From: Pectobacterium aroidearum
Lineage (GTDB): Bacteria > Pseudomonadota > Gammaproteobacteria > Enterobacterales > Enterobacteriaceae
Length of the DNA stretch: 64,000 bases
NCBI RefSeq assembly: GCF_015689195.1
Contig: NZ_CP065044.1
Span: forward strand, 868,001-932,000
Direction of reading: 5' to 3'
In this document: positions 39,929-48,710 of the stretch, piece after piece
Position numbering within the stretch: the first letter of the stretch is position 1
Layout of the letters: each line of letters begins with the position of its first letter
Made by a program: the position numbers and the translations under genes
The notes under the pieces: generated by a model
What the model was told of the DNA's origin: nothing
Databases searched by the model: none
What the model saw: the letters and a program-made list of their open reading frames with translations, nothing else

Positions 39929-41329
39929 ATGTCTACATTCACTCGTTTACAAAAACGTTTATCCCGTTTGGGGATAGACACCGATTACCAACATTCTATT
40001 TATCATCTTCGCAGGCAGCATGCAGAAGCGCAGGTTCTGTTGCCGGAAGCGTTGCCGCTGGAAGAAAAGGCGGTTCAGCAACTGCTGGATTTCGCCTCAG
40101 TACACCTACCGGGTAGCGATGCGCACGTCTGCGCCGCTCGCGCGACACCGGATTTCCACCCCGGCACGCTTGCGCCTGTCGGCAGCATTGTTGCCACTAC
40201 GGAGAACTTTGTTATCCCTGCGGCGATTGGGACCGATATCAACTGCGGGATGCGCTTGCTGACGACGGGCGTACATCATACTGATGCTGACGCACATAAA
40301 CCGGCGCTGATTCAGGCGCTCAAGAACACATTGCTGCTGGATCAGCGTGATGTTCCTGTGACGCCGGATTCGTTTTCCGCACTCTTTGATGAAGGACTCG
40401 CGGCATGGCTTGCGGCGCTGCCCTTGCAGGGGCTCTGGCAGGACGTAGACTTCCGACGCTTGTCGGCGGAACTTGCCTCCATTGCCGGAACTGAGGCGGT
40501 TCGCGCCGATAGTCGACATGCGCCTGAACCGTTTTTTGCACCGCGCGAGATTCTGCGGCCTTCCAGTCTGGGTACTGTCGGGTCGGGTAACCATTTCGTT
40601 GAGCTGCAAATTGTCGATGCGGTTTTGGATCGGCATGCGGCGTATCAGGCTGGCGTACAAGAAGGTGAAGTCGTCATTATGATTCATACCGGTTCACGGG
40701 ACGTGGGCTTTTATGTCGGCCAGCGTGGGATCGATAAAGCGCGAGCCTGCTGGCCTGCTGGAGAAAAATACCCGGCGTCTGGACTGTTTGGTCTGGTTGA
40801 TGAGCAGGCGACGGACTATATGGAAGCGATGGGCGTTGCTGCTCGCTATGCGTGGATCAACCGGATCGTGCTGGCTGAACTGATTCGTTCCTCCTGGAAG
40901 CAGGTGTTTACGCGGGATACCAGCAAGCTGGTGGTCGATCTCTCGCATAACATTATTCTGCCGGAGCACGGAATGAACCTGCATCGCAAAGGCGCGACGC
41001 CTGCCAAAGCCGGAGAATTCGCGCTGATCCCCGGCTCAATGGGGGACTACTCTTATCTTGTCACTGGGAAGGGGAACCCTGATTGGCTGTGGTCGTGTTC
41101 ACACGGCGCAGGGCGTGCCGAACGTCGGCAAAGTATGCGCAATAAGATCGATACGGCCAAACAGGCAGAGACGTTGCCCTGGCAATGCATCACGCTGAAG
41201 GATGAGCGCCTGCGGGAAGAAGCGCCGGCGGCTTATAAGCCGGTTACGCCCGTGATTGATATTCAGGAACAGTCAGGGTTGATTCAACCCGTGGCACGGC
41301 TGCGACCGTGGCTGACGTTTAAGGCCTGA
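39929..41329 (+). CDS. RtcB-family RNA ligase homologue
   Basis: 466 residues, against 408 for E. coli RtcB. RtcB joins 2',3'-cyclic phosphate and 5'-OH RNA ends with GTP and manganese. All metal ligands and the guanylated His are kept: Asp103/Cys106 (GTDINCGM), His222 (GSGNHFVE), His253 (IHTGSRDVG), His340 (SHNI) and His392 (CSHGAGR). The HTGSRDVG and GSGNHF motifs differ from the canonical SHGSRGLG and GGGNHF, so this is a divergent subgroup. There is no rtcA, rtcR or prfH next to it and no sigma-54 promoter that I can see. Function in repair rather than tRNA splicing is inferred. Confidence 0.87.
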   Translation: MSTFTRLQKRLSRLGIDTDYQHSIYHLRRQHAEAQVLLPEALPLEEKAVQQLLDFASVHLPGSDAHVCAARATPDFHPGTLAPVGSIVATTENFVIPAAIGTDINCGMRLLTTGVHHTDADAHKPALIQALKNTLLLDQRDVPVTPDSFSALFDEGLAAWLAALPLQGLWQDVDFRRLSAELASIAGTEAVRADSRHAPEPFFAPREILRPSSLGTVGSGNHFVELQIVDAVLDRHAAYQAGVQEGEVVIMIHTGSRDVGFYVGQRGIDKARACWPAGEKYPASGLFGLVDEQATDYMEAMGVAARYAWINRIVLAELIRSSWKQVFTRDTSKLVVDLSHNIILPEHGMNLHRKGATPAKAGEFALIPGSMGDYSYLVTGKGNPDWLWSCSHGAGRAERRQSMRNKIDTAKQAETLPWQCITLKDERLREEAPAAYKPVTPVIDIQEQSGLIQPVARLRPWLTFKA

Positions 41330-41471
41330 TGTGATCTCTCCCTAAGGGGAGAGATGCGATATTTTTGTCCTAAACATGGCGACCCAATCGGTCAGTGATC
41401 GATTGGGTCGTCTGTTTTTCATCGCAGAGGCCCATTTGTCGGGTGTCTCTCCGAGGAAAGAATAGGGCGCG

Positions 41472-41978
41472 TTATGGTTTTTGTTTAATGACGTTATTGG
41501 CACCGCTAGAGGAGAGGCGTGGTTCTGTTCCTCCCCACGAGAGGTGGTTGCTGATGCCATTGAAAGAAACCACTGTGGGCCCCTTAAAATCCAGGTCGAG
41601 ATGATGTTCTGTGCCTGTTACGTTTACCTTTACTGGCTTATCATCGGCAACAATGTGTGTACGGATGGTGTTTTTATACGCGGCAACGGTCAGGTTGCCC
41701 GTTGATTGACCTGTAACGGCAATCTCAGAACCGGTCACGGTGAGCGATGTCGCGGTATCGAATGTGACATTATGCTCGGAACCCATGATGGAAATCGCGG
41801 CGCATTCGCCGGTTAGTACAATGTTGTTGCCGTTACCTGAAATAGTGACATCATTGCCATTGCAAGGAATATCACGTGTTAAACTGAACCCCTCCAGTTC
41901 AATGGGGGCGGCATAGACAGATGCGGTGAACGCGAAGGCCGTGACGAAGGCCATTTGCAGATACCGGTTTATCTTCAT
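41472..41978 (-). CDS. Secreted DUF3060-type protein
   Basis: 168 residues from MKINRYLQMAFVTAFAFTASVYA (signal peptide, cleavage after VYA); AGGA lies before this ATG, while the frame continues 20 codons upstream without a ribosome site. The mature part is a run of short beta repeats with Asn/Gly turns (ISGNGNNIVLTG, ISIMGSEHNVTF, ITVTGS-like, VTGTEHHLDLDF, FNGISNHLSWGG), typical of DUF3060 parallel-beta structures. Periplasmic or surface; function unknown. Only one Cys pair (C in DIPCNG and GECAA). Confidence 0.75.
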   Translation of the reverse strand: MKINRYLQMAFVTAFAFTASVYAAPIELEGFSLTRDIPCNGNDVTISGNGNNIVLTGECAAISIMGSEHNVTFDTATSLTVTGSEIAVTGQSTGNLTVAAYKNTIRTHIVADDKPVKVNVTGTEHHLDLDFKGPTVVSFNGISNHLSWGGTEPRLSSSGANNVIKQKP

Positions 41979-42421
41979 GAAGTCTTTTCCTGAGTCAAAG
42001 AGGTCATCCGGCATCGTTGCCGTAGGGGCTCTTATCATCTGTTAACACTTTTCCTGACTCTATTGCGAACATTCTGATTATCACTGCGCCACCGGGTGAT
42101 GATGAATTGCCTTACGTTGTTAAAAACCCACATATTGTATGGTTAACTCAGCATAGTTAGTGTGCGCCGTCGGGGACATGCTATTCTGCTGATGTCGGTA
42201 TTTTTCAGTGATAGTGAAATGGGGCACATAGCGTAGTTGAATAAAAATTAATGTTGCTATTATGTGAACGAATTAACAATCAATTCAAATCCTGATATGC
42301 TGACGAGGCTGGACCGGACACTCTACTACCTTACATCCACACGCTGACACCCAGGCATGGACACCACAATTGGGAACAAGAGCGCCGGCATAATGAAGAC
42401 AATGAGAGCGAGGAGAACGTC
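41979..42421. promoter_or_regulatory. Upstream region of acnB
   Basis: 443 bases divergent between the DUF3060 gene and acnB. No gene. A CRP-like site TGTGA-ACGAAT-TAACA lies at 42263-42278, 144 bases before the acnB start. AT-rich sequence next to it (AATTAACAATCAATTC) could hold an ArcA site. Confidence 0.55.
42263..42278. promoter_or_regulatory. CRP-like site upstream of acnB
   Basis: TGTGA-ACGAAT-TAACA, nine of ten consensus bases. E. coli acnB is activated by CRP. Confidence 0.5.
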
Positions 42422-45019
42422 GTGCTAGAAGAATATCGTAAGCACGTAGCCGAGCGGGCTGCGCAGGGGATTGTTCCTAAACCGTTAGATGCCACGCAGA
42501 TGGCCGCGCTGGTTGAGTCACTCAAGAATCCCCCGGCAGGCGAAGAAGAAGCATTGCTTGATCTGCTGATTAATCGCGTCCCTCCCGGTGTTGATGAAGC
42601 CGCCTATGTGAAGGCTGGTTTTTTGGCTGCCGTCGCTAAAGGCGAAGCCACTTCCCCTTTGGTTAGCCAGGAAAAAGCGGTTGAGCTGCTGGGTACCATG
42701 CAGGGTGGATATAACATCCATCCGCTGATTGATGCGTTAGACAACGACAAACTGGCACCGATTGCCGCTGAAGCGCTGTCCCACACGCTGCTGATGTTTG
42801 ATAACTTCTACGATGTGGAAGAAAAAGCGAAAGCAGGCAATGCGCACGCCAAGAAAGTGATTCAATCCTGGGCTGATGCTGAGTGGTTCCTGTCCCGCCC
42901 GAAACTGGCGGAAAAAATTACCGTTACCGTCTTTAAAGTCACCGGTGAAACCAACACGGATGACTTGTCTCCGGCACCTGATGCCTGGTCACGCCCTGAT
43001 ATTCCGCTGCACGCGCTGGCGATGCTGAAAAACGCGCGTGAAGGCATCGATCCCGATCAGCCTGGTGCCGTCGGCCCGATCAAACAGATCGAAGAACTGA
43101 ACAAGAAAGGCTTCCCGCTGGCTTACGTCGGCGACGTCGTCGGTACAGGTTCATCGCGTAAATCCGCAACCAACTCCGTGCTGTGGTTCATGGGCGAAGA
43201 TATCCCTTACGTTCCGAACAAACGCGGCGGTGGCGTGGTGCTGGGCGGCAAGATCGCCCCGATCTTCTTCAACACCATGGAAGATGCCGGTGCGCTGCCG
43301 ATCGAAGTGGATGTGAACGATCTGAATATGGGCGATGTGATCGACATTTACCCGTATGAAGGTGAAGTACGCCGTCATGACACCAATGAAGTGCTGGCGA
43401 CGTTCGCACTGAAGACCGACGTATTGCTGGATGAAGTTCGCGCCGGTGGCCGTATTCCACTGATTATCGGCCGCGGTCTGACCTCTAAAGCGCGTGAGTC
43501 ACTGGGCTTGCCGCACAGCGATGTGTTCCGTATCTCCAAAGCAGTGGAGGCCAGCAAAAAAGGCTTCTCGCTGGCGCAGAAAATGGTAGGCCGTGCCTGT
43601 GGCGTTGCGGGTATTCGTCCTGACGAATACTGCGAACCGAAGATGACCTCTGTAGGTTCACAGGACACCACTGGGCCGATGACCCGTGATGAGCTGAAAG
43701 ACCTGGCCTGTCTGGGCTTCTCCGCCGATTTGGTGATGCAGTCATTCTGTCACACCGCCGCCTATCCGAAGCCGGTTGACGTGACCACGCACCACACGCT
43801 GCCTGATTTCATCATGAACCGTGGCGGCGTCTCACTGCGTCCGGGCGATGGTGTTATCCACTCCTGGCTGAACCGTATGCTGCTGCCGGATACCGTTGGT
43901 ACGGGCGGTGACTCCCATACTCGTTTCCCAATCGGTATCTCTTTCCCTGCGGGCTCCGGTCTGGTGGCGTTTGCTGCCGCGACGGGCGTGATGCCACTGG
44001 ATATGCCGGAATCCGTTCTGGTACGTTTCAAAGGCAAAATGCAACCGGGCATTACCCTGCGCGATCTGGTTCACGCCATCCCGCTATATGCCATCAAGCA
44101 AGGCCTGCTGACCGTTGAGAAGAAAGGGAAGAAGAACATCTTCTCTGGCCGTATTCTGGAAATCGAAGGTCTGCCGGATCTGAAAGTCGAGCAGGCGTTT
44201 GAACTGACCGACGCCTCGGCGGAACGTTCTGCGGCTGGCTGTACGATCAAGCTGGATAAAGAGCCGATCATCGAGTATCTGAACTCTAACATCGTGCTGC
44301 TGAAGTGGATGATCTCCGAAGGTTACGGCGATCGCCGTACGCTGGAGCGCCGTATTCAGGGCATGGAAAAATGGCTGGCCGATCCGCAACTGCTGGAAGC
44401 GGATACTGATGCCGAGTATGCCGCGGTGATCGACATCGATCTGGCTGACATCAAAGAGCCGATCCTGTGTGCGCCGAACGATCCAGACGATGCGCGCTGG
44501 CTGTCTGACGTGCAGGGCGAGAAGATTGATGAAGTCTTCATCGGTTCCTGTATGACTAACATCGGGCACTTCCGTGCGGCAGGTAAACTGCTGGATAGCC
44601 ACAAAGGCCAGCTGCCGACCCGCCTGTGGGTTGCGCCGCCAACCAAGATGGATGCGGCGCAGCTGACGGAAGAAGGGTACTACAGCGTGTTTGGTAAGAG
44701 CGGAGCGCGTATCGAGATCCCAGGCTGTTCGCTGTGTATGGGTAACCAGGCGCGCGTGGCGGATGGTGCGACGGTCGTTTCTACCTCGACCCGTAACTTC
44801 CCGAACCGTTTGGGCACCGGTGCTAACGTGTATCTGGCCTCTGCTGAGCTGGCTGCGGTCGCTTCTCTGCTGGGTCGTTTGCCGACGTCAGAAGAGTACC
44901 AGACCTACATGTCGCAGGTGGATAAAACCGCGCAGGACACCTATCGCTATCTGAATTTTGACCAGTTAGGTCAATATACCGAGAAAGCTGACGGCGTGAT
45001 CTTCCAGACGACTGTCTAA
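42422..45019 (+). CDS. acnB: Aconitate hydratase B (AcnB)
   Basis: 865 residues from a GTG start, with GAGGAG seven bases upstream; translation [22 protein letters not shown] matches E. coli AcnB exactly in register. AcnB is the main TCA-cycle aconitase, interconverting citrate and isocitrate, and binds its own mRNA when its cluster is lost. N-terminal HEAT-like domain (1-160), swivel domain, then the catalytic domains. The [4Fe-4S] ligands are Cys in [12 protein letters not shown] and the two in [10 protein letters not shown]. Terminator follows directly. Confidence 0.98.
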   Translation: MLEEYRKHVAERAAQGIVPKPLDATQMAALVESLKNPPAGEEEALLDLLINRVPPGVDEAAYVKAGFLAAVAKGEATSPLVSQEKAVELLGTMQGGYNIHPLIDALDNDKLAPIAAEALSHTLLMFDNFYDVEEKAKAGNAHAKKVIQSWADAEWFLSRPKLAEKITVTVFKVTGETNTDDLSPAPDAWSRPDIPLHALAMLKNAREGIDPDQPGAVGPIKQIEELNKKGFPLAYVGDVVGTGSSRKSATNSVLWFMGEDIPYVPNKRGGGVVLGGKIAPIFFNTMEDAGALPIEVDVNDLNMGDVIDIYPYEGEVRRHDTNEVLATFALKTDVLLDEVRAGGRIPLIIGRGLTSKARESLGLPHSDVFRISKAVEASKKGFSLAQKMVGRACGVAGIRPDEYCEPKMTSVGSQDTTGPMTRDELKDLACLGFSADLVMQSFCHTAAYPKPVDVTTHHTLPDFIMNRGGVSLRPGDGVIHSWLNRMLLPDTVGTGGDSHTRFPIGISFPAGSGLVAFAAATGVMPLDMPESVLVRFKGKMQPGITLRDLVHAIPLYAIKQGLLTVEKKGKKNIFSGRILEIEGLPDLKVEQAFELTDASAERSAAGCTIKLDKEPIIEYLNSNIVLLKWMISEGYGDRRTLERRIQGMEKWLADPQLLEADTDAEYAAVIDIDLADIKEPILCAPNDPDDARWLSDVQGEKIDEVFIGSCMTNIGHFRAAGKLLDSHKGQLPTRLWVAPPTKMDAAQLTEEGYYSVFGKSGARIEIPGCSLCMGNQARVADGATVVSTSTRNFPNRLGTGANVYLASAELAAVASLLGRLPTSEEYQTYMSQVDKTAQDTYRYLNFDQLGQYTEKADGVIFQTTV

Positions 45020-45046
45020 CTCGCTATAGTTCGCATCTCTACACCG

Positions 45047-45072
45047 AAGGAGGCCTTGTGCCTCCTTTTTTT
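45047..45072 (+). terminator. Terminator of acnB
   Basis: AAGGAGGC, loop CTTGT, GCCTCCTT, then a T run. Confidence 0.9.
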
Positions 45073-45124
45073 CTGCCTGTTTTCATACTTCACGTTGCCT
45101 GTTCGCTGGCCGTTGGCTGCGGGC

Positions 45125-45164
45125 ATTGTGCATCTGCAACATCAATTGTGCATCTGCAACATCA
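45125..45164. repeat. Exact 20-base tandem duplication upstream of yacL
   Basis: ATTGTGCATCTGCAACATCA occurs twice in succession (45125-45144 and 45145-45164) without mismatch, 79 bases before yacL. Confidence 0.95.
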
Positions 45165-45243
45165 AAGGTGAAGGTGCGTCACGACGGTGGGGCGCATAGG
45201 CGACTAAACTGAACAGAAGAAACATCACAGTGAGGATGGCATC

Positions 45244-45603
45244 ATGGACTATGAATTTTTGCGGGATGTGACAGGCCAGGTCATCGTTCGTATGTCGATG
45301 GGACATGAAGCGATCGGGCACTGGTTCAATGAAGAAGTAAAAGGCCAGCTAACGGTATTAACGGACGTTGAAGAAGCAGCGCGCTCTGTTGCGGGCAGTG
45401 AGCGGCAGTGGCGGCGCGTGGGTCATGAATATACGCTGTCGCTGGATGAAGAAGAAGTGATGGTGCAGGCAAATCAGCTGTCTTTTACCACGGATGAGCT
45501 AGAAGAAGGCATGAGTTATTACGACGAAGAGAGCCTGTCTTTATGCGGCCTGGATGATTTTCTGACGCTGGTGGAAAAATACCGCGAGTTCGTCCTGCAT
45601 TGA
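45244..45603 (+). CDS. yacL: UPF0231 family protein YacL
   Basis: 119 residues (E. coli 120). Small acidic protein of unknown function found only in gammaproteobacteria next to acnB. Conserved start [34 protein letters not shown] and acidic middle ([37 protein letters not shown]). GAGGAT precedes the ATG. Synteny acnB-yacL supports the assignment. Confidence 0.95.
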
Positions 45604-45702
45604 TGCTTTTGGCAAAACGACCGCATGTGGCAATGCGATCGTTTTGAGAACACGGTTATGTTGGACGCACCACCCGACAAGCGGGTGATGTTTTGCCATC
45701 AG

Positions 45703-46368
45703 TCAGCCTAGATCGGCATGACCGAAACGTGCCTGCCAGTCATGATCGAACCGGTTAAGTGCATCGTCAACCGCGGGGTCTTGCAGGAACAGCTCGGCAA
45801 CGGCAGGGTCAACGGTAATCGCCCGACACCCGGCCAGCAGACAGTCCAGAACCTGACGTGGTGTCCTAAAGCTGGCTGCTAGCACCTGAGTTTGCGGGCT
45901 GTGCAGGTTAATCAGGGTTTGCAGCTCTTTCACCAGTGCAATCCCATCTCCTCCCTGTGCATCAATACGGTTGACGTAAGGCGCGATATAGCGAGCCCCC
46001 GCCAGTGCGGCATAAAATCCTTGCCCCGCGCCGTAGACGGCGGTGCCGAGGGTGGGAACATCCAGCTCTGTCAATCGCTTAATTGCCACTAAACCTGCAT
46101 GTGTCACTGGTACTTTGACGACCAGAGAAGGAATCACGTCTCTGAGCTTCAGCGCTTCTGCCACCATCACGTCAGGATCGCGCGCCATCACCTGAGCAAA
46201 CAGCTGTCCTTCTGGGCCGACAACGGCTTGCATCTCACGTAGCACGGTATAAATATCGGCTTTTCCGCGTGCGACAATACTCGGGTTGGTGGTCACGCCT
46301 TTAATCGGTAACACGCCAGCAAGCCGTTCTACTGCGGCCACATCAGCCGTATCTAAATAGAATTCCAT
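45703..46368 (-). CDS. Fructose-6-phosphate aldolase (FSA / small transaldolase family)
   Basis: 221 residues from the second of two adjacent ATG codons (GGAGG five bases upstream). FSA splits or forms fructose 6-phosphate from dihydroxyacetone and glyceraldehyde 3-phosphate. Schiff-base Lys85 lies in [17 protein letters not shown] and [27 protein letters not shown] are typical of FsaA/FsaB. Last gene of a PTS operon, 50 bases after the IIC gene. Its role in this operon is probably to act on a PTS-derived sugar phosphate, inferred only from linkage. Confidence 0.88.
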   Translation of the reverse strand: MEFYLDTADVAAVERLAGVLPIKGVTTNPSIVARGKADIYTVLREMQAVVGPEGQLFAQVMARDPDVMVAEALKLRDVIPSLVVKVPVTHAGLVAIKRLTELDVPTLGTAVYGAGQGFYAALAGARYIAPYVNRIDAQGGDGIALVKELQTLINLHSPQTQVLAASFRTPRQVLDCLLAGCRAITVDPAVAELFLQDPAVDDALNRFDHDWQARFGHADLG

Positions 46369-46418
46369 CATTGCCTCCGTAAACTAAAACTGGTGTCGGA
46401 TGAGATTAATCATGCGGC

Positions 46419-47678
46419 TTAGCGCACGATAATGCCCAGCAGAATCCCCACCGCGCCGAAATCGGAATCGCTGAATGTCGTGTTTGCCAGTCCGATACTG
46501 CCCAGCACTGGCAGCAGGAAAACGGGCAGGAAGGTAATCAGCAGTCCGTTGGCAAAAGAGCCTAAAATTGCGCCGCGACGCCCGCCAGTAGCGTTACCGA
46601 AAACCCCGGCTGCTGCGCCGACGAAGAAGTGCGGCACCACGCCAGGAATGATCACCGTCATACCCAACAGATAGAGCAGCACCATACCGACCACTCCAGC
46701 CGCAAAGCTGCTCAGGAAGCCGACCAGAACCGCATTCGGCGCATAAGGGAAGACGACGGGGCAATCCAATGCCGGTTTAGCATTGGGAACCAGTTTGTCC
46801 GAAATGCCTTTAAACGCGGGCACGATTTCCGCAATCACCATACGCACGCCTTGCAGCACGATGTACACGCCGGCGGCAAAGGTAATGGATTGAATCAGCG
46901 AAAACATGAACCAGTTTTTCCCACCGGCGTTCATTGTTTTCACCGCTTCAGGGCCGGCAAACAGACAGGTGAAAATGAAGATGAAAAACATGGTAAACGC
47001 GATGGCGACCGGCGTATCACGCAGGAACAGCAGACTCTTCGGCACTTCCATGTCTTCGGTTGATTTCTCTTTATTACCAAATTTGCTGCCGATAAACGCT
47101 GACAGCAGCTGTGATATCGCAGAGAAGTGACCAAAGGCGACGTCATCCGAGCCTGTGACTTTCTTCATATACGGGTGAATAATGGCAGGGAACAGCACCA
47201 TCGATACCCCGACGACCAGCGACCCAACGGTAATCAGCAGCACACCTTTCATCCCTGCTGTCGCCAGAATCACCGCGACCATCATCGACATAAACAGCGT
47301 GTGGTGTCCGGTCAGGAAGATGTATTTCCACGGCGTAAAGCGGGCGATGGCGATATTAATGACCATCGCAAAGAACATAATCATCGCCATCTCGGTGCCG
47401 AAGTTCTTTTGCGCGACGGCGACAATGGCTTCATTGTTAGGGACTACACCGGCAATACCAAATGCATGGTGGAAAATCTCGGCGAAATCGCCCAGCGAGG
47501 ACACAATCAGGCTGGCGCCTGCTCCGAGGATCAGGAAACCCATCACGGTTTTCACGGTGCCTTTGATGCACTCCGTGGCAGGTTTCTTTTGTGCAATCAG
47601 GCCGATAAGGGCGATCAAACCCACCAGTATTGAGGGTTCAGACAGCACATCACTCATTAAAAAACGGAAGAATTCCAT
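46419..47678 (-). CDS. PTS system IIC component, UlaA/SgaT family
   Basis: 419 residues, about ten membrane segments. UlaA-type IIC proteins carry L-ascorbate or related acids/polyols across the inner membrane while phosphorylating them. Signature regions: FMGFLILGAGASLI-like start, AIARFTPWKYIFLTGHHTLFMSMM, PAIIHPYMKKVTGSDDVAFGHF, and GVVPHFFVGAAAGVFGNATGGRRGA. Encoded between IIB and the aldolase. The true sugar is not certain, since no ascorbate-phosphate pathway genes (ulaDEFG) are present. Confidence 0.9.
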   Translation of the reverse strand: MEFFRFLMSDVLSEPSILVGLIALIGLIAQKKPATECIKGTVKTVMGFLILGAGASLIVSSLGDFAEIFHHAFGIAGVVPNNEAIVAVAQKNFGTEMAMIMFFAMVINIAIARFTPWKYIFLTGHHTLFMSMMVAVILATAGMKGVLLITVGSLVVGVSMVLFPAIIHPYMKKVTGSDDVAFGHFSAISQLLSAFIGSKFGNKEKSTEDMEVPKSLLFLRDTPVAIAFTMFFIFIFTCLFAGPEAVKTMNAGGKNWFMFSLIQSITFAAGVYIVLQGVRMVIAEIVPAFKGISDKLVPNAKPALDCPVVFPYAPNAVLVGFLSSFAAGVVGMVLLYLLGMTVIIPGVVPHFFVGAAAGVFGNATGGRRGAILGSFANGLLITFLPVFLLPVLGSIGLANTTFSDSDFGAVGILLGIIVR

Positions 47679-47692
47679 TTTTGATCCTCCGC

Positions 47693-47980
47693 TTATAAAG
47701 CGCCAAGTTCTGTCAGGGCGACCGACAGGCGTTCTTTCATCGCCACTTTGTCGATCATGTTATTCAGGGACACAATTTTCCCTCCCACCGCCTGCGCGAT
47801 GAGCTGATCGGCAATATCTTTGGTGCCGACAAAAATGTCGCTGTCCGTGCCTTTCGCCGAACCTAAATCCACGTGATCCACATCAGCAACCACGCCGAGT
47901 TCTTTCACAATGTTTTTAATGCTCATTTCCATCATCAGGCTGGTACCCAGACCGTTACCGCATACGACTGTAATTTTCAT
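47693..47980 (-). CDS. PTS system IIB component, UlaB family
   Basis: 95 residues. Cytoplasmic phosphocarrier; the active Cys7 is in MKITVVCGNGLGTSLMMEM. Lactose/ascorbate IIB fold. Fourteen bases before the IIC start and 23 after the IIA stop, in one operon. Confidence 0.93.
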   Translation of the reverse strand: MKITVVCGNGLGTSLMMEMSIKNIVKELGVVADVDHVDLGSAKGTDSDIFVGTKDIADQLIAQAVGGKIVSLNNMIDKVAMKERLSVALTELGAL

Positions 47981-48003
47981 AATGTGTGTCCCTCTGGTGG
48001 CAA

Positions 48004-48447
48004 TTAATAACGAGAAATAACGGAAAGCACCTGTTCGATATCCGTTGCACGGAGTAACGCGGCGACGTCATCAGGTGTGTCGAACAACTGAGCGAGCTGT
48101 GAAATAATATCGATATGGCTATTGCTGTCCGTGGCGGCTAAAACAATCAACAAATGCACGGGGTCGTTACCGTCAGAATGGAAAACCACGCCGTCACGAA
48201 TCAGCGTCAGGCTGACAGCGAGTTGATTCACGCCGTCTTCCGGACGGGCATGCGGCATGGCAATGCCGGGGCCGACGACATAGTAAGGACCGATGGCTTC
48301 ATGAGAGCGATAGATAGCCTCAATATAGGTAGGTTCAATCGAACCGTTATCCAATAAAGGCTTACAGGACAAGGCGATAGCGTGACGCCAATCATCACAG
48401 GCAGGCAAAATCTGAACAACGTCTGGTGTTAGTAAAGTGTTAAGCAT
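48004..48447 (-). CDS. PTS system IIA component, UlaC / mannitol-fructose type
   Basis: 147 residues from MLNTLLTPDVVQ with GAGGTG upstream; the frame continues 41 codons upstream without support. It accepts phosphate from HPr on His66 in GPGIAMPHARPEDGV and passes it to IIB. First gene of the IIA-IIB-IIC-aldolase operon, divergent from a LacI-type regulator gene; the gap between the two start codons is 263 bases. Confidence 0.92.
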   Translation of the reverse strand: MLNTLLTPDVVQILPACDDWRHAIALSCKPLLDNGSIEPTYIEAIYRSHEAIGPYYVVGPGIAMPHARPEDGVNQLAVSLTLIRDGVVFHSDGNDPVHLLIVLAATDSNSHIDIISQLAQLFDTPDDVAALLRATDIEQVLSVISRY

Positions 48448-48710
48448 TAGAGTCACCTCTGTATCATTCTGAACGCAGGATAGTGTGCTGATTGCGAAAA
48501 TAATGTGATTAACATCTAAAAAGATAGCGCTAACTGATATGTGTATCATTAACTGTGACCGGCTTAGCACAAGCGGGGCCTTTATTTGTCCACTCGAACC
48601 GGCACAGGCACACTATCAACGGTGATGACAGGGCGTGAATGACGCAGCATGTTCGGACGGTGTAATACCGCTGTGCGATGAGAAAAATGACGAATGGAGA
48701 GGAAGTGAGC
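48448..48710. promoter_or_regulatory. Divergent control region of the PTS operon and lacI-type gene
   Basis: 263 bases without a gene. It contains TAGCGCTA (48525-48532) in GATAGCGCTAAC, the CG-centred palindrome typical of LacI-family operators, and a half-conserved CRP site TGTGA-TTAACA-TCTAA (48504-48519). Confidence 0.55.
48525..48532. promoter_or_regulatory. Candidate LacI-family operator core
   Basis: Perfect palindrome TAGCGCTA with central CG, 78 bases before the PTS operon start. Only one full site is seen; a double-HTH regulator may use more. Confidence 0.45.
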
